From Streptomyces atroolivaceus (GTDB lineage Bacteria > Actinomycetota > Actinomycetes > Streptomycetales > Streptomycetaceae), in the NCBI RefSeq assembly GCF_000717025.1, contig NZ_JNXG01000001.1, forward strand, positions 620,001 through 684,000: DNA of 64,000 bases, in the 5' to 3' direction. Positions 37,066 through 45,809 of this stretch are shown here, piece by piece. Below the pieces are notes generated by a model, which was not told the origin of the DNA, made no database searches, and saw only the letters and a program-made list of their open reading frames with translations. Numbering within the stretch: the stretch's first letter is position 1; each line of letters starts with the position of its first letter. Both the position numbers and the translations under genes were made by a program.

Positions 37066-37419
37066 GTGCTGGAGATGACGCGCGAGGAGTTCGAAGAGCT
37101 GGTGAGCCTGGCTCTTGACCGGGTCCCGCCGGAGCTGATGCGGCTGATGGACAACGTCGCGGTGTTCGTAGAGGAGGAGCCGGAGGATCCGGAGGACCGG
37201 GAGCTGCTCGGACTCTACGAGGGCACACCGCTCACCGAGCGCGGCGAGTGGTACGCGGGGGTGCTGCCGGACCGGATCACCATCTACCGGGGGCCGACGC
37301 TGCGGATGTGCGAGACACGCGAGGACGTGGTCGCCGAGACCGAGATCACCGTGGTCCACGAGATCGCCCACCACTTCGGCATCGACGACGAGCGGCTGCA
37401 CGAGCTGGGGTACGGGTGA
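37066..37419 (+). CDS. Zincin-like metallopeptidase (minimal HEXXH type)
   Basis: 117 residues. Contains VVHEIAHHFGIDD near the C-terminus: HEXXH with a further His, the minimal zinc-protease motif of small actinobacterial and proteobacterial zincins. TREEFEELVSLALDRVPPEL and WYAGVLPDRITIYRGP are the typical N-terminal and central blocks. GTG at 37066 gives MLEMTREEFEEL; ATG at 37075 is possible. The stop overlaps the first crcB start (GTGA). Why a small peptidase is coupled to fluoride exporters is unknown; overlap alone suggests co-expression. Confidence 0.88.
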   Translation: MLEMTREEFEELVSLALDRVPPELMRLMDNVAVFVEEEPEDPEDRELLGLYEGTPLTERGEWYAGVLPDRITIYRGPTLRMCETREDVVAETEITVVHEIAHHFGIDDERLHELGYG

Positions 37420-37913
37420 GTTACCGGGAGCCGCCGCCGGGCCGGCCGTCCGTCGACCCGGACGTCGATCTCTCCGTACCGGCGCAGCGCGCCGAGACCG
37501 CGGGGGCCGGCCGGTGGCGGGTCCTCGCCGTGATCGCTGCGGGTGGCGCCCTGGGGGCCACGGCGCGGTACGCGGCCTCCCTGGCCTGGCCGGTCGGCGA
37601 AGGGGCGTTCCCCTGGACCGTCTTCGGGGTCAACGTGACGGGCTGCGCCCTGATCGGCGTGCTGATGGTGCTGCTCGCGGAGCGGGACGGGGCGGCGCAT
37701 CCGCTGGTGCGGCCGTTCCTGGGGGTCGGGGTGCTCGGCGGGTTCACCACGTTCTCGACCTACGCCGCAGACGTGTCGAAGCTGCTGGTGCGTCAGGAGG
37801 TGGCGACGGCGATGGCGTACGCGACCGCGACGGCCGTCGCGGCGCTCGGCGCGGTGTGGGCGGGTGCCGTGTCCACCCGGGCGCTGCTGGACGGGCGGCG
37901 GCGGGCGTCGTGA
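37416..37913 (+). CDS. crcB: Fluoride exporter CrcB (Fluc), first subunit
   Basis: 165 residues, four membrane helices after a hydrophilic N-terminal stretch of about 40 residues. Fluc motifs: GGALGATARYA, VFGVNVTGCALIG (the Asn of the pore) and GGFTTFSTYAADV (Phe box and sodium site). Fluc channels are dual-topology dimers; two adjacent genes imply a heterodimer with opposed orientations. The extra N-terminal tail distinguishes it from the next gene. Overlaps its neighbours by four bases on both sides. Confidence 0.93.
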   Translation: MSYREPPPGRPSVDPDVDLSVPAQRAETAGAGRWRVLAVIAAGGALGATARYAASLAWPVGEGAFPWTVFGVNVTGCALIGVLMVLLAERDGAAHPLVRPFLGVGVLGGFTTFSTYAADVSKLLVRQEVATAMAYATATAVAALGAVWAGAVSTRALLDGRRRAS

Positions 37914-38293
37914 GCTGGCTGCTGGTCGCGCTCGGGGGTGCCGTCGGCGCGCCGTTGCGCTATCTGACGGACCGTGCGGTGCAGGCCCGGCATGGCGCCG
38001 GGCTGCCGTACGTCTTCCCGTGGGGGACCTTCACGGTCAACGCGGCGGGCAGCCTGCTGCTCGGGGTGCTCACGGGTGCCACGGTGTCCACGCCCGTGTA
38101 CGCGCTGCTGGGCACCGGTCTGTGCGGGGCGCTGACGACGTACTCGACGTTCTCGTACGAGACCCTGCGACTGGCCGAGGAGGGCCGTGGCTTCCTGGCC
38201 GGGGCCAATGTGCTGGCGTCCCTGCTGGTGGGGCTCGGCGCGGTCTTCCTGGGCGTGGAACTGGCGGGCGGTTCCGGGGGCCCCGGGGCGTGA
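37910..38293 (+). CDS. crcB: Fluoride exporter CrcB (Fluc), second subunit
   Basis: 127 residues and four helices. LGGAVGAPLRYLTDRAV, WGTFTVNAAGSLLLG and GALTTYSTFSYET correspond to the motifs of the first subunit. It probably pairs with it, the two being of opposite membrane orientation. The GTG start overlaps the upstream stop by four bases. No fluoride riboswitch is visible ahead of the operon, so fluoride-responsive control at this site is unproven. Confidence 0.93.
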   Translation: MSWLLVALGGAVGAPLRYLTDRAVQARHGAGLPYVFPWGTFTVNAAGSLLLGVLTGATVSTPVYALLGTGLCGALTTYSTFSYETLRLAEEGRGFLAGANVLASLLVGLGAVFLGVELAGGSGGPGA

Positions 38294-38408
38294 CCCGGCC
38301 GGCCGGCCGCAGGCGGGTCTGGGGTCCGGGCGTGTCCCCGGCGGGGGCAGGGGAGTTGAACACATCGCTCTCCCTTCCGCCGCTCTCTCCTCCCCGGAGG
38401 TGCACCCC

Positions 38409-38966
38409 GTGCGCCAGTTGTCCGCCCGCGTCCGCTGGGCAGCAGTCACCGCGCTGACGCTCGCCGCGTCCACCGGCTGTGTGAGCGTCGGTGACGACGC
38501 CGGGAAGCCGGCTCCCTCGCGTGCCGCCGAACAGAAGGGCGCGTCGGCCCGGCCCGCCGGCGGCACCGTGTCCGGCTCCGGCCGGTCCGGCTCCGGTGAC
38601 GGCCGTGCCGAGGCGCAGTCCGACCGCGGTGTCTCCCGCACACCGGACGCCAAGGCCTCGGGCCGTGCCCCGGCGGCCGGCCCCGCGGAGGCCCGGCCGG
38701 TGCCCGGCGGTCCCGGAACCCCGGAGCCGACCCAGGGCGGGCCCCTGCCCACCCCGGAGCCCAGCGTGCCGGGCCCGGGCGAGCCGCCCCCTCCGCCGGT
38801 CACCCCTGAGGAGCCCCCGCCCTCGCCCGAGCCGGAACCCTCGCCGCCGCCGGAGCCGCCTTCGGCCTCGCCGGCCGCCCAGTTCCGCACGGACGCGATG
38901 GGGGCGCCGGGGCGGGTGGAGGTGTGGCCCACTCCGCGGGTATCACCGCAGGTCGCGCCGGTGTGA
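38409..38966 (+). CDS. Pro-rich lipoprotein, function unknown
   Basis: 185 residues from a GTG with GGAGGTG ahead. The signal peptide (VRWAAVTALTLAASTGC) ends in a lipobox Cys near residue 22. The rest is low-complexity: a Ser/Gly/Ala part, then a long Pro/Glu-rich segment (about 100-160), then a short conserved-looking end (FRTDAMGAPGRVEVWPTP). It may span the wall as a stalk. No catalytic motif. The region between it and the helicase gene (38967-39175) holds no gene. Confidence 0.72.
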   Translation: MRQLSARVRWAAVTALTLAASTGCVSVGDDAGKPAPSRAAEQKGASARPAGGTVSGSGRSGSGDGRAEAQSDRGVSRTPDAKASGRAPAAGPAEARPVPGGPGTPEPTQGGPLPTPEPSVPGPGEPPPPPVTPEEPPPSPEPEPSPPPEPPSASPAAQFRTDAMGAPGRVEVWPTPRVSPQVAPV

Positions 38967-39175
38967 AGCGGGTCGGCGGCGACCCGGTTTGCGCGAATGG
39001 GGGGAGAGTGCGTATGGTAGTAGATCGTTTGATCCTATGCCCGGCGCCGACACAGAAGAGCGCCGTGTGGCGCGTACTCTCCCTTGCCGTGGCTGGACCG
39101 CATTGAGGCGGTCGAAATTGCGAAAACACGGAGTTACGGGCGCGTGCCGAGACTCCGGAAGGTTTCGCATTTCGC

Positions 39176-41485
39176 ATGTCAATTTCCAGTTCTGACCACA
39201 CCGTCATGCCCGAGAACGACGTCGAGAACATCGAGGTCGTGGAGGCCGCCGAGGCCGTAGTGGCCCAGGCCCCCCAGGCAGCCGACGAGACCCCGGCCGC
39301 GGAGACCCCCGCCGCCGAAGCTCCCGCAGCCGCTCCCGCCGCGGACGACTCCGAAGAGGTCACCTCCGAAGAGGCCGCCGAGGACGCCGAGCCGAGCATC
39401 ACCTTCGCCTCGCTCGGACTGCCCGACGGCATCGTCCGCAAGCTCGCGCAGAACGGTGTGACCGCCCCCTTCCCGATCCAGGCCGCGACCATCCCGGACG
39501 CCCTGGCCGGCAAGGACATCCTGGGCCGTGGCCGTACCGGCTCCGGAAAGACGCTGTCCTTCGGTCTGCCGCTGCTGGCCACCCTGTCCGGCGGCACGAC
39601 CGAGAAGAAGAAGCCGCGCGGCATCATCCTCACCCCCACGCGTGAGCTCGCGATGCAGGTCGCGGACGCCCTCCAGCCCTACGGCGACGTGCTCGGCCTG
39701 AAGATGAAGGTCGTCTGCGGCGGTACGTCGATGGGCAACCAGATCTACGCGCTGGAGCGCGGTGTCGACGTCCTCGTCGCCACGCCCGGCCGTCTGCGCG
39801 ACATCATCAACCGCGGCGCCTGCTCGCTCGCGAACGTCCAGGTCGCCGTCCTCGACGAGGCCGACCAGATGTCCGACCTCGGCTTCCTGCCCGAGGTCAC
39901 CGAGCTGCTCGACCAGATCCCCGGCGGCGGCCAGCGCATGCTCTTCTCCGCCACCATGGAGAACGAGATCGGCACGCTGGTCAAGCGCTACCTGACCAAC
40001 CCGGTCACGCACGAGGTCGACAGCGCCCAGGGCAACGTCACGACCATGTCGCACCACGTCCTCGTCGTGAAGCCGAAGGACAAGGCGCCCGTCACGGCCG
40101 CGATCGCCGCCCGCAAGGGCCGCACGATCATTTTCGTCCGTACCCAGCTGGGTGCCGACCGCATCGCCGAGCAGCTCATCGAGTCCGGCGTGAAGGCCGA
40201 CGCGCTGCACGGCGGCATGACGCAGGGTGCCCGCACCCGCGTCCTCGAGGACTTCAAGAAGGGCTACGTCAACGCCCTCGTGGCCACCGACGTAGCCGCC
40301 CGCGGCATCCACGTCGACGGCATCGACCTCGTCCTGAACGTGGACCCGGCCGGCGACCACAAGGACTACCTGCACCGCTCGGGCCGCACCGCCCGCGCCG
40401 GCAAGTCCGGTGTCGTCGTCTCGCTGGCGCTGCCGCACCAGCGTCGCCAGATCTTCCGCCTCATGGAGGACGCGGGCGTCGACGCCTCGCGCCACATCGT
40501 GCAGGGTGCCGGCGTCTTCGAGCCCGAGGTCGCCGAGATCACCGGTGCCCGCTCGCTGACCGAGGTCCAGGCCGACTCCGCGAACAACGCGGCCAAGCAG
40601 GCCGAGCGCGAGGCCGCCGACCTCACCAAGCAGCTGGAGCGCGTCCAGCGCCGTGCCGTGGAGCTGCGCGAGGAGGCCGACCGTCTGGTCGCCCGTGCCG
40701 CCCGCGAGCGGGGCGACGACCCGGAGGCGGCGGTGGCCGAGGTGGCCGCCGAGGCCGAGGCCGCACTCGTCGCAGCCGTGTCCGTCCCGGAGCAGCCGGC
40801 CGCGCGTGACGACCGCCGCGACGAGCGGGGCAACTACGGCCGGCGTGACGACCGTGGCGGCAACGACCGCGGCGGCTACCGAGGCGGCAACGACCGTGGC
40901 GACCGTGGTGGTTTCCGCGGTGGCAACGACCGTGTCGGCGAGCGCAGTGGCCGTCCCTCCGGCGGAGCCGGCTACCGGGGCAGCAACGACCGCCCGTCCT
41001 TCCGCGGCAGCAGCGACCGTCCGTCCGGTGGCTTCCGCTCCGGTGGCGGCACCGGTGGTGGCGACCGTCGTGACGACCGGGGTGGCCGTCCGTTCGAGCG
41101 TCGTGACAACGACCGCCCGTCGTTCAACCGCGACCGTCGTGACGACCGTCCGTCCGGTGGCTTCCGCTCCGGTGGCGGCACCGGTGGTGGCGACCGTCGT
41201 GACGACCGGGGTGGCCGTCCCTTCGAGCGTCGTGACAACGACCGCCCGTCGTTCAACCGCGACCGTCGTGACGAGCGCCCCTCCGGTGGCTTCCGCTCCG
41301 GTGGCAGCGACCGTCCGTTCAACCGTGACCGTCGTGACGACCGTCCCTCGGGCGGCTTCCGCTCCGGTGGCGGCGACCGCCCGACCGGCCGCCGTGACGA
41401 CCACCGCGGTGGCACCGGCACGGGTACCGGCACCGGTACCTTCGGCCGCCGCGACGACAAGCCGCGCTGGAAGCGCAACGGCTGA
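39176..41485 (+). CDS. DEAD-box ATP-dependent RNA helicase with RG/DR-rich repeat tail
   Basis: 769 residues. An acidic Ala/Glu N-terminus (1-75) precedes the helicase core: GRTGSGKT (about 119-126), TPTRELAMQ, motif II DEAD (about 227-230, in VLDEADQMSDLG), SATME, and HRSGRTARAG. A helical segment follows, then a basic tail from about 540 made of RDDRGGNDRGG and PSGGFRSGG units. Two tail units are near-perfect 43-residue duplicates also at DNA level. Such tails bind RNA and can drive condensate formation. It resembles cold-inducible helicases. A terminator follows. ATG at 39176 has GGAAGG at an 11-base spacing; ATG at 39206 is possible. Confidence 0.93.
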   Translation: MSISSSDHTVMPENDVENIEVVEAAEAVVAQAPQAADETPAAETPAAEAPAAAPAADDSEEVTSEEAAEDAEPSITFASLGLPDGIVRKLAQNGVTAPFPIQAATIPDALAGKDILGRGRTGSGKTLSFGLPLLATLSGGTTEKKKPRGIILTPTRELAMQVADALQPYGDVLGLKMKVVCGGTSMGNQIYALERGVDVLVATPGRLRDIINRGACSLANVQVAVLDEADQMSDLGFLPEVTELLDQIPGGGQRMLFSATMENEIGTLVKRYLTNPVTHEVDSAQGNVTTMSHHVLVVKPKDKAPVTAAIAARKGRTIIFVRTQLGADRIAEQLIESGVKADALHGGMTQGARTRVLEDFKKGYVNALVATDVAARGIHVDGIDLVLNVDPAGDHKDYLHRSGRTARAGKSGVVVSLALPHQRRQIFRLMEDAGVDASRHIVQGAGVFEPEVAEITGARSLTEVQADSANNAAKQAEREAADLTKQLERVQRRAVELREEADRLVARAARERGDDPEAAVAEVAAEAEAALVAAVSVPEQPAARDDRRDERGNYGRRDDRGGNDRGGYRGGNDRGDRGGFRGGNDRVGERSGRPSGGAGYRGSNDRPSFRGSSDRPSGGFRSGGGTGGGDRRDDRGGRPFERRDNDRPSFNRDRRDDRPSGGFRSGGGTGGGDRRDDRGGRPFERRDNDRPSFNRDRRDERPSGGFRSGGSDRPFNRDRRDDRPSGGFRSGGGDRPTGRRDDHRGGTGTGTGTGTFGRRDDKPRWKRNG
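41015..41272 (+). repeat. 129-bp tandem duplication in the helicase tail
   Basis: Two near-identical 129-bp units (41015-41143, 41144-41272), each encoding a 43-residue block beginning DRPSGGFRSGG. A third, shortened copy follows to about 41340. Confidence 0.9.
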
Positions 41486-41510
41486 GTCCGGCTGACTCAC
41501 GGAGCGGTCC

Positions 41511-41550
41511 GCAGGGCCCGTACAGCACTTCGGTGCTGTGCGGGCCCTGC
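41511..41550 (+). terminator. Terminator after the DEAD-box helicase
   Basis: 18-bp stem with a single T-G wobble, capped by a TTCG tetraloop (arm start GCAGGGCCCG, arm end CGGGCCCTGC). Confidence 0.93.
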
Positions 41551-41588
41551 GGCGTTTCCGGCGTTCGTGCCAGGGCATCGCTGGGGGC

Positions 41589-43144
41589 ATGACAAACGAC
41601 GAAGCCGTGGCGGCAGAGCCACCACCCGATGCCCTCCAGGGCCCACCCGCACACCTCTCCGACGAGGAACGGCTGGCCGAACTCGGCTACACCCAGGTAC
41701 TCGCCCGCCGGATGTCCGCCTTCTCCAACTACGCCGTCTCGTTCACGATCATCTCGGTGCTCTCCGGCTGCCTGACGCTGTATCTGTTCGGGATGAACAC
41801 CGGCGGTCCCGCCGTCATCACCTGGGGGTGGGTGGGCGTCGGACTGATGACGCTGTTCGTCGGTCTGGCGATGGCCGAGATCTGTTCGGCGTACCCGACG
41901 TCAGCGGGCCTGTACTTCTGGGCGCACGCCCCGCCCCGCCGCGCTCGGCCGCGGCGTGGGCCTGGTTCGCCGGCTGGTTCAACGTGCTCGGCCAGGTCGC
42001 CGTCACCGCCGGTATCGACTTCGGGGCGGCGTCCTTCCTCGGGGCGTACCTGAACCTCCAGTTCGGCTTCGAGGTCACCCCCGGGCGCACGATCCTGCTC
42101 TTCGCCGCGATCCTGATCCTGCACGGCCTGCTGAACACCTTCGGCGTCGGCATCGTCGCCGTCCTCAACAACGTGAGCGTGTGGTGGCACGTGGTCGGGG
42201 TCGCCGTCATCGTCGGCGCGCTCACCTTCGTGCCGGACTCGCATCAGTCGGCGTCGTACGTCTTCACCGAGTTCGTCAACAACACCGGCTGGGGCAGCGG
42301 CTTCTACGTCGTGATGATCGGTCTGCTGATGGCGCAGTACACCTTCACCGGGTACGACGCCTCGGCCCACATGACGGAGGAGACCCACGACGCGGCCGTG
42401 GCGGGACCGCGCGGCATCGTGCAGTCCATCTGGACGTCCTGGATCGCCGGTTTCGTCCTCCTGCTGGGTTTCACCTTCGCCATCCAGTCGTACGAGGGTG
42501 CCCTGAACTCCCCGACCGGCGCCCCGCCCGCCCAGATCCTGCTGGACGCGCTCGGCGCCACCACGGGCAAGCTCCTGCTGCTCGTCGTGATCGGGGCCCA
42601 GCTGTTCTGCGGGATGGCGTCGGTGACCGCCAACAGCCGCATGATCTACGCCTTCTCGCGGGACGGGGCGCTGCCCTTCTCCCGCGTCTGGCACACGGTC
42701 AGTCCCCGCACCCGCACGCCTGTGGCGGCCGTCTGGCTGGCCGCGCTCGGCGCCCTGGCCCTCGGTCTCCCATACCTGATCAACGTCACCGCGTACGCCG
42801 CTGTGACCTCCATCGCGGTCATCGGCCTCTACATCGCCTACGTCATTCCCACGCTGCTCAGGCTGCTGAGGGGCGACGACTTCGTCCGGGGCCCCTGGCA
42901 CCTGGGCCGGTGGTCGCGGCCCATCGGGATCGTCGCGGTGACCTGGGTAGGGGTGATCACGGTGCTCTTCATATTGCCCCAGGTGTCCCCGGTCACCTGG
43001 GAGAGCTTCAACTACGCGCCGCTGGCCGTCCTGGTGGTGCTCGGCTTCGCCGCCGTCTGGTGGCTGGTCTCCGCGCGGCACTGGTTCCTGAAGCCGGCCG
43101 CCCCGGTTCACAAGCGCACGACCACGGGCGGAACCACGGACTGA
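41589..43144 (+). pseudogene. APC-family amino-acid permease, broken by a -1 frameshift
   Basis: The first 113 codons from the ATG at 41589 encode SFTIISVLSGCLTLYLFGMN and EICSAYPTSAGLYFWAH, the start of an APC transporter (cytosine/GABA/amino-acid type). At 41928-41937, in CGCCCCGCCCCGCCGCG, the frame changes. The remainder is in the frame ending at 43144 and reads AAWAWFAGWFNVLGQVAVTA through about ten more helices. Relatives have two codons between the H of FWAH and APPRS; here only five bases separate them, so one base is missing. A real lesion and a GC-run sequencing error are both possible. If the base is restored, the protein is about 519 residues. Confidence 0.85.
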
Positions 43145-43235
43145 CCCGCCCCGCTCCGGGCACGACAGGGCCCGGCACCCGATACCCGATCGGCTGCCGG
43201 GCCCGGGGGAGCTATGCTCGGGGGTGATCCATCAC

Positions 43236-43309
43236 GGGCCGTTAGCTCAATTGGTCAGAGCAGCGGACTTTTAATCCGTTGGTTGTGGGTTCGAGTCCCA
43301 CACGGCCTA
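43236..43309 (+). tRNA. tRNA-Lys (anticodon TTT)
   Basis: 74-base cloverleaf: acceptor GGGCCGT/ACGGCCT with a G-T pair at 1-72, anticodon loop CTTTTAA, T-loop GTTCGAGT. CCA is encoded (43310-43312). It marks the left edge of an accessory-looking block. Confidence 0.95.
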
Positions 43310-43317
43310 CCACTGGA

Positions 43318-43353
43318 CCCCAGGTCAGAGTGTTTTCTGACCTGGGGCCTTTT
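43318..43353 (+). terminator. Terminator after tRNA-Lys
   Basis: 11-bp stem (CCCCAGGTCAG / CTGACCTGGGG), 8-base loop, followed by CCTTTT. Confidence 0.9.
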
Positions 43354-43423
43354 GCTTGTTCGGGCTTATTTCGGGCGGATGTTCCACCCAAGCTCCATCG
43401 AAGTGCAAACGATCACACGAAGA

Positions 43424-43451
43424 AGCCCCGACCGCATGCGCGGCCGGGGCT
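43424..43451 (-). terminator. Hairpin after the minus-strand small-gene operon
   Basis: AGCCCCG / CGGGGCT outer stem with inner GC pairing, nine bases past the stop of the 48-codon gene. Confidence 0.6.
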
Positions 43452-43459
43452 CCTGCTGC

Positions 43460-43606
43460 TCAGTGCTTCGGTGTCTCAGGTTCCGCCGGGACGAGGAAAC
43501 CCCTCAGGCCTCGGGGCTCCTGCGGGTCACGGGAGTCGGGCGCCTGCCCGGCTTCCCATGCTGCGACCACTTCGGCGTACCGTGGGTCGGTCCATTCCTG
43601 CGCCAT
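43460..43606 (-). CDS. 48-residue small protein, last gene of a four-gene mini-operon
   Basis: An ATG with a very strong ribosome site (GGAGGAGGTG) opens a 48-codon frame: it starts MAQEWTDPRYAEVVAAWE and ends PAEPETPKH. The N-terminal half looks helical and amphipathic; the C-terminal half is Pro/Glu-rich. No homologue comes to mind. It begins 22 bases after the stop of the 162-residue gene on the same strand, and a hairpin follows it, so it is probably co-transcribed. Too short for ordinary gene finders, but the ribosome site and position make it credible. Confidence 0.65.
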   Translation of the reverse strand: MAQEWTDPRYAEVVAAWEAGQAPDSRDPQEPRGLRGFLVPAEPETPKH

Positions 43607-43628
43607 AGGGGCACCTCCTCCTGCCAGG

Positions 43629-44117
43629 CTACCGAGCGCAGCTGTTGCCCGGCTTGGGCTTCGGCGTGATCACGATGGTGCAGTCCGGGGCGTGCTGGCA
43701 CTTCGCGGCCACGGAGGCGAGGGTCTCGTCCGACGGCGGCCCCCAGAGCTCGTCGTCCAAGGGATAGCCGAGAGCTGCGATCGTCTCGCGAGTCCGGTCG
43801 ATGATCGGCGGGTCGAAGTTCGTGGGGTCGTACCCCGGGAAGTGGTGCACGAAGGATCCGAGGCGCCCGCACAGCTCGGCGTACATGGCGGTGTGCAGGA
43901 TCAGGGCATGCCACCCCTCGTCCACGATCCTGGACGGAGCCAGGCCGGTGGTGGGGTGCGTCGCGGAGGCAGCCACGAACTTCAAGCCCTCCTCGACGAT
44001 CCGGCCGGCCATCTCCTCGCTCATGTGCGGATTGGCGTCCATGACGGTGGAGCGGCAACTGGTGAACTGGCTGTCGGGGATGAGCGCCCGCGCGATGACG
44101 GGCAGGTCTACGCTCAC
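43629..44117 (-). CDS. Unknown protein, resembling glycine-rich-domain-containing proteins
   Basis: 162 residues from GTG at 44117 with AAGGAGA upstream. The central block VDEGWHALILHTAMYAELCG RLG followed by FVHHFPGYDP resembles the W-H..LHT..YxxFC..LG..xHH pattern of the glycine-rich-domain-containing protein family, whose function is unknown. Several His and Cys (WHALILHT, FVHH, KCQHAPDC) could bind metal. The GTG overlaps the stop of the upstream 95-residue gene (GTGA). Family likeness is from memory only. Confidence 0.68.
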   Translation of the reverse strand: MSVDLPVIARALIPDSQFTSCRSTVMDANPHMSEEMAGRIVEEGLKFVAASATHPTTGLAPSRIVDEGWHALILHTAMYAELCGRLGSFVHHFPGYDPTNFDPPIIDRTRETIAALGYPLDDELWGPPSDETLASVAAKCQHAPDCTIVITPKPKPGNSCAR

Positions 44118-44401
44118 CGTAGATCTCCTTCTGCTGGTTGGGGGGTCGCCGACTCGGCCGCTGTCCCCCAGGGAGCGGGCGGTCGAGGCGGAAGTCGTTC
44201 AGCTGGACGCTCTCCGGCGTCGCAGGGCGGGCAGGCCCACACCTCGGTGTCGAGGACGTGAGCGCCGTCGCGGTCGTGGATCGTGCCGGCGGACACGGCG
44301 CCGGTCACGAGAGGCCTCTTGCACCAGACGCAGGCCCGGCCGGCGGACTGGTCCCACGTGAGCGTCTCCAGTACGGGGAGCCGCCGGGTGCAGTCGGTCA
44401 T
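44114..44401 (-). CDS. Small zinc-ribbon-like protein (two CxxC pairs)
   Basis: 95 residues. CVWC and CPPC pairs lie about 38 residues apart, the layout of a zinc ribbon, with GTIHDRDGAHVLDTEVWAC between them. The C-terminal third is Pro-rich. The ATG at 44401 overlaps the stop of the upstream 49-residue gene by four bases (ATGA), and its own stop overlaps the next start. Translation coupling this tight argues for a real gene. Function unknown; it may be a nucleic-acid or protein-binding adaptor. Confidence 0.68.
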   Translation of the reverse strand: MTDCTRRLPVLETLTWDQSAGRACVWCKRPLVTGAVSAGTIHDRDGAHVLDTEVWACPPCDAGERPAERLPPRPPAPWGTAAESATPQPAEGDLR

Positions 44402-44547
44402 GACGGCTTCTTGCACAGATCGCACTCGCAGGCCGGGTACGCGTGTCTCTCCTCGGGCCTCTTGAGCGGGACGACCTCGGACTCCTCGTGGACCACTCGG
44501 ATGCCGCCGTCGCGGTCCACCTCGTACACCTTCATCCGCATCGGCAC
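44398..44547 (-). CDS. 49-residue Cys-containing small protein
   Basis: GTG at 44547 follows GAAGGGA at seven bases and gives MPMRMKVYEVDRDGGIRVVH, ending YPACECDLCKKPS. Three cysteines in the last ten residues (CECDLC) may bind metal. It is the first gene of the minus-strand operon and faces the HTH regulator across 131 bases. A longer in-frame start upstream lacks a ribosome site. Family unknown. Confidence 0.62.
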   Translation of the reverse strand: MPMRMKVYEVDRDGGIRVVHEESEVVPLKRPEERHAYPACECDLCKKPS

Positions 44548-44678
44548 GATGACGTCCCTTCCACTACTCTGTGTTGCCTGGTCATCACTGCACCTACGAC
44601 GGTAGGGAGCAGGGGCCGCCGCTTGAACTGACCGCTGGTACGGGTGTCCGGCCGTGGTCGACAGGCAAGGGGGACGCC

Positions 44679-45797
44679 ATGGACACCGGCTCACGCACCA
44701 CCCTGACCAGCGGTCAGGGAACGCGGCCGCGCGGTCGTGGCGGCATAGTTGCCGGCTACGTCTTCCGCCTGATCCGCGAGCAGCTCGGCCACACCCAGGA
44801 CACCCTCGCGGAATGGTTCCGGGTCTCCGCCGACACCGTTGCCGGGTGGGAGTCGGGGCGCCGCCCCCTGACCGCTGTCCCGGTCGGGCAGATGCTCATG
44901 TACCGCCACCAGCTGCTGCAGCTCGGCAGCGCGCCCGCGCTGCTCTTGGCCCTGCAACGAGCCATGGAAGCGGACGTACTCCTGGCCGGCGCCCTCGACG
45001 AGGACATCCCTGCCGACGACAGCCCTCTCGGCGCATGGGTCATGCAACGACACCTGGTCGAGGTCCTCTCCTGGCCACTCAACGGCGTCACCCCGACATC
45101 GCTGCGAGCACTGCCCGACCCGCCGCGGCCGCGCCGCGGACCCGTGGCGCGTGGACCGGAGCTCCCCGCCGACGACAGACGACGCTTCTTCTCCCGCATG
45201 CGCCAGACCGCCGAGCAGACGCGAGGTGAGGAGCGCTTCCTCCTACGCCGCCAAGCCCTCTACCTCGCCGGATACGATGACGCGCCTGACACCTCCGCAT
45301 GGCTGGCCCAGCAGCAGCGAACTGAGCGCCCGGACGGCTGGCTGACAAGCTGGCTCAACTCCCGCTCCGTCGCGGCTGTCGCCGCCAGGCAGGGCGACCG
45401 AGACCGTATGGGGCACTTCATCCGGACGACGCTTGCCGACGACGACGCGGGTGAGGCCGCCAACCTCAACTACTGGGCCTACTGGATCGGTGAGGCACCG
45501 CACCTGCAGCTCTCCGACGACTTCATCGCCGACCCGAGCCCAGGACCGTGGCCTGGTGACAGGCTGTTGCGCCACCTCGTGCGAGGCATGACCCCGAAGC
45601 ACGGCTTTTTCGACCTGAACGTCCACACCCTGTGGGCGCTCCTCGCCGCCCGGCCGAACCTGCTCCGCCCCGGAACGGTGATCGGTGACGAGCTACGCGC
45701 AGCCCTTCCCGTGATGTTGGATAACCGGGAGTTGTCGGCGCACGCGCGCCGGGAGCTGGAGGGCATCCGGTACGCGATCCGCCTTGCTGAGGCGTGA
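44679..45797 (+). CDS. HTH (XRE-like) regulator with long C-terminal helical domain
   Basis: 372 residues. Residues about 25-75 form an XRE-type helix-turn-helix ([20 protein letters not shown], then [16 protein letters not shown]). The remaining about 300 residues are helical and resemble the TPR-like sensor part of streptomycete XRE regulators. ATG follows AAGGGGGAC. The HD-domain gene begins 12 bases after its stop, so the two are one transcript; the small-gene operon diverges from it. Most simply it controls both directions from the 131-base gap. Confidence 0.85.
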   Translation: MDTGSRTTLTSGQGTRPRGRGGIVAGYVFRLIREQLGHTQDTLAEWFRVSADTVAGWESGRRPLTAVPVGQMLMYRHQLLQLGSAPALLLALQRAMEADVLLAGALDEDIPADDSPLGAWVMQRHLVEVLSWPLNGVTPTSLRALPDPPRPRRGPVARGPELPADDRRRFFSRMRQTAEQTRGEERFLLRRQALYLAGYDDAPDTSAWLAQQQRTERPDGWLTSWLNSRSVAAVAARQGDRDRMGHFIRTTLADDDAGEAANLNYWAYWIGEAPHLQLSDDFIADPSPGPWPGDRLLRHLVRGMTPKHGFFDLNVHTLWALLAARPNLLRPGTVIGDELRAALPVMLDNRELSAHARRELEGIRYAIRLAEA

Positions 45798-45809
45798 GAG
45801 GAGACGGGC

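Noticed and set aside
37000..37416. Possible fluoride riboswitch ahead of crcB genes
   Set aside because: The crcB starts are embedded in the upstream coding sequence and no riboswitch-like conserved core was recognised before the operon.
39179..41590. 803-codon minus-strand frame opposite the DEAD-box helicase
   Set aside because: Antisense shadow; repeats in it simply mirror the helicase tail.
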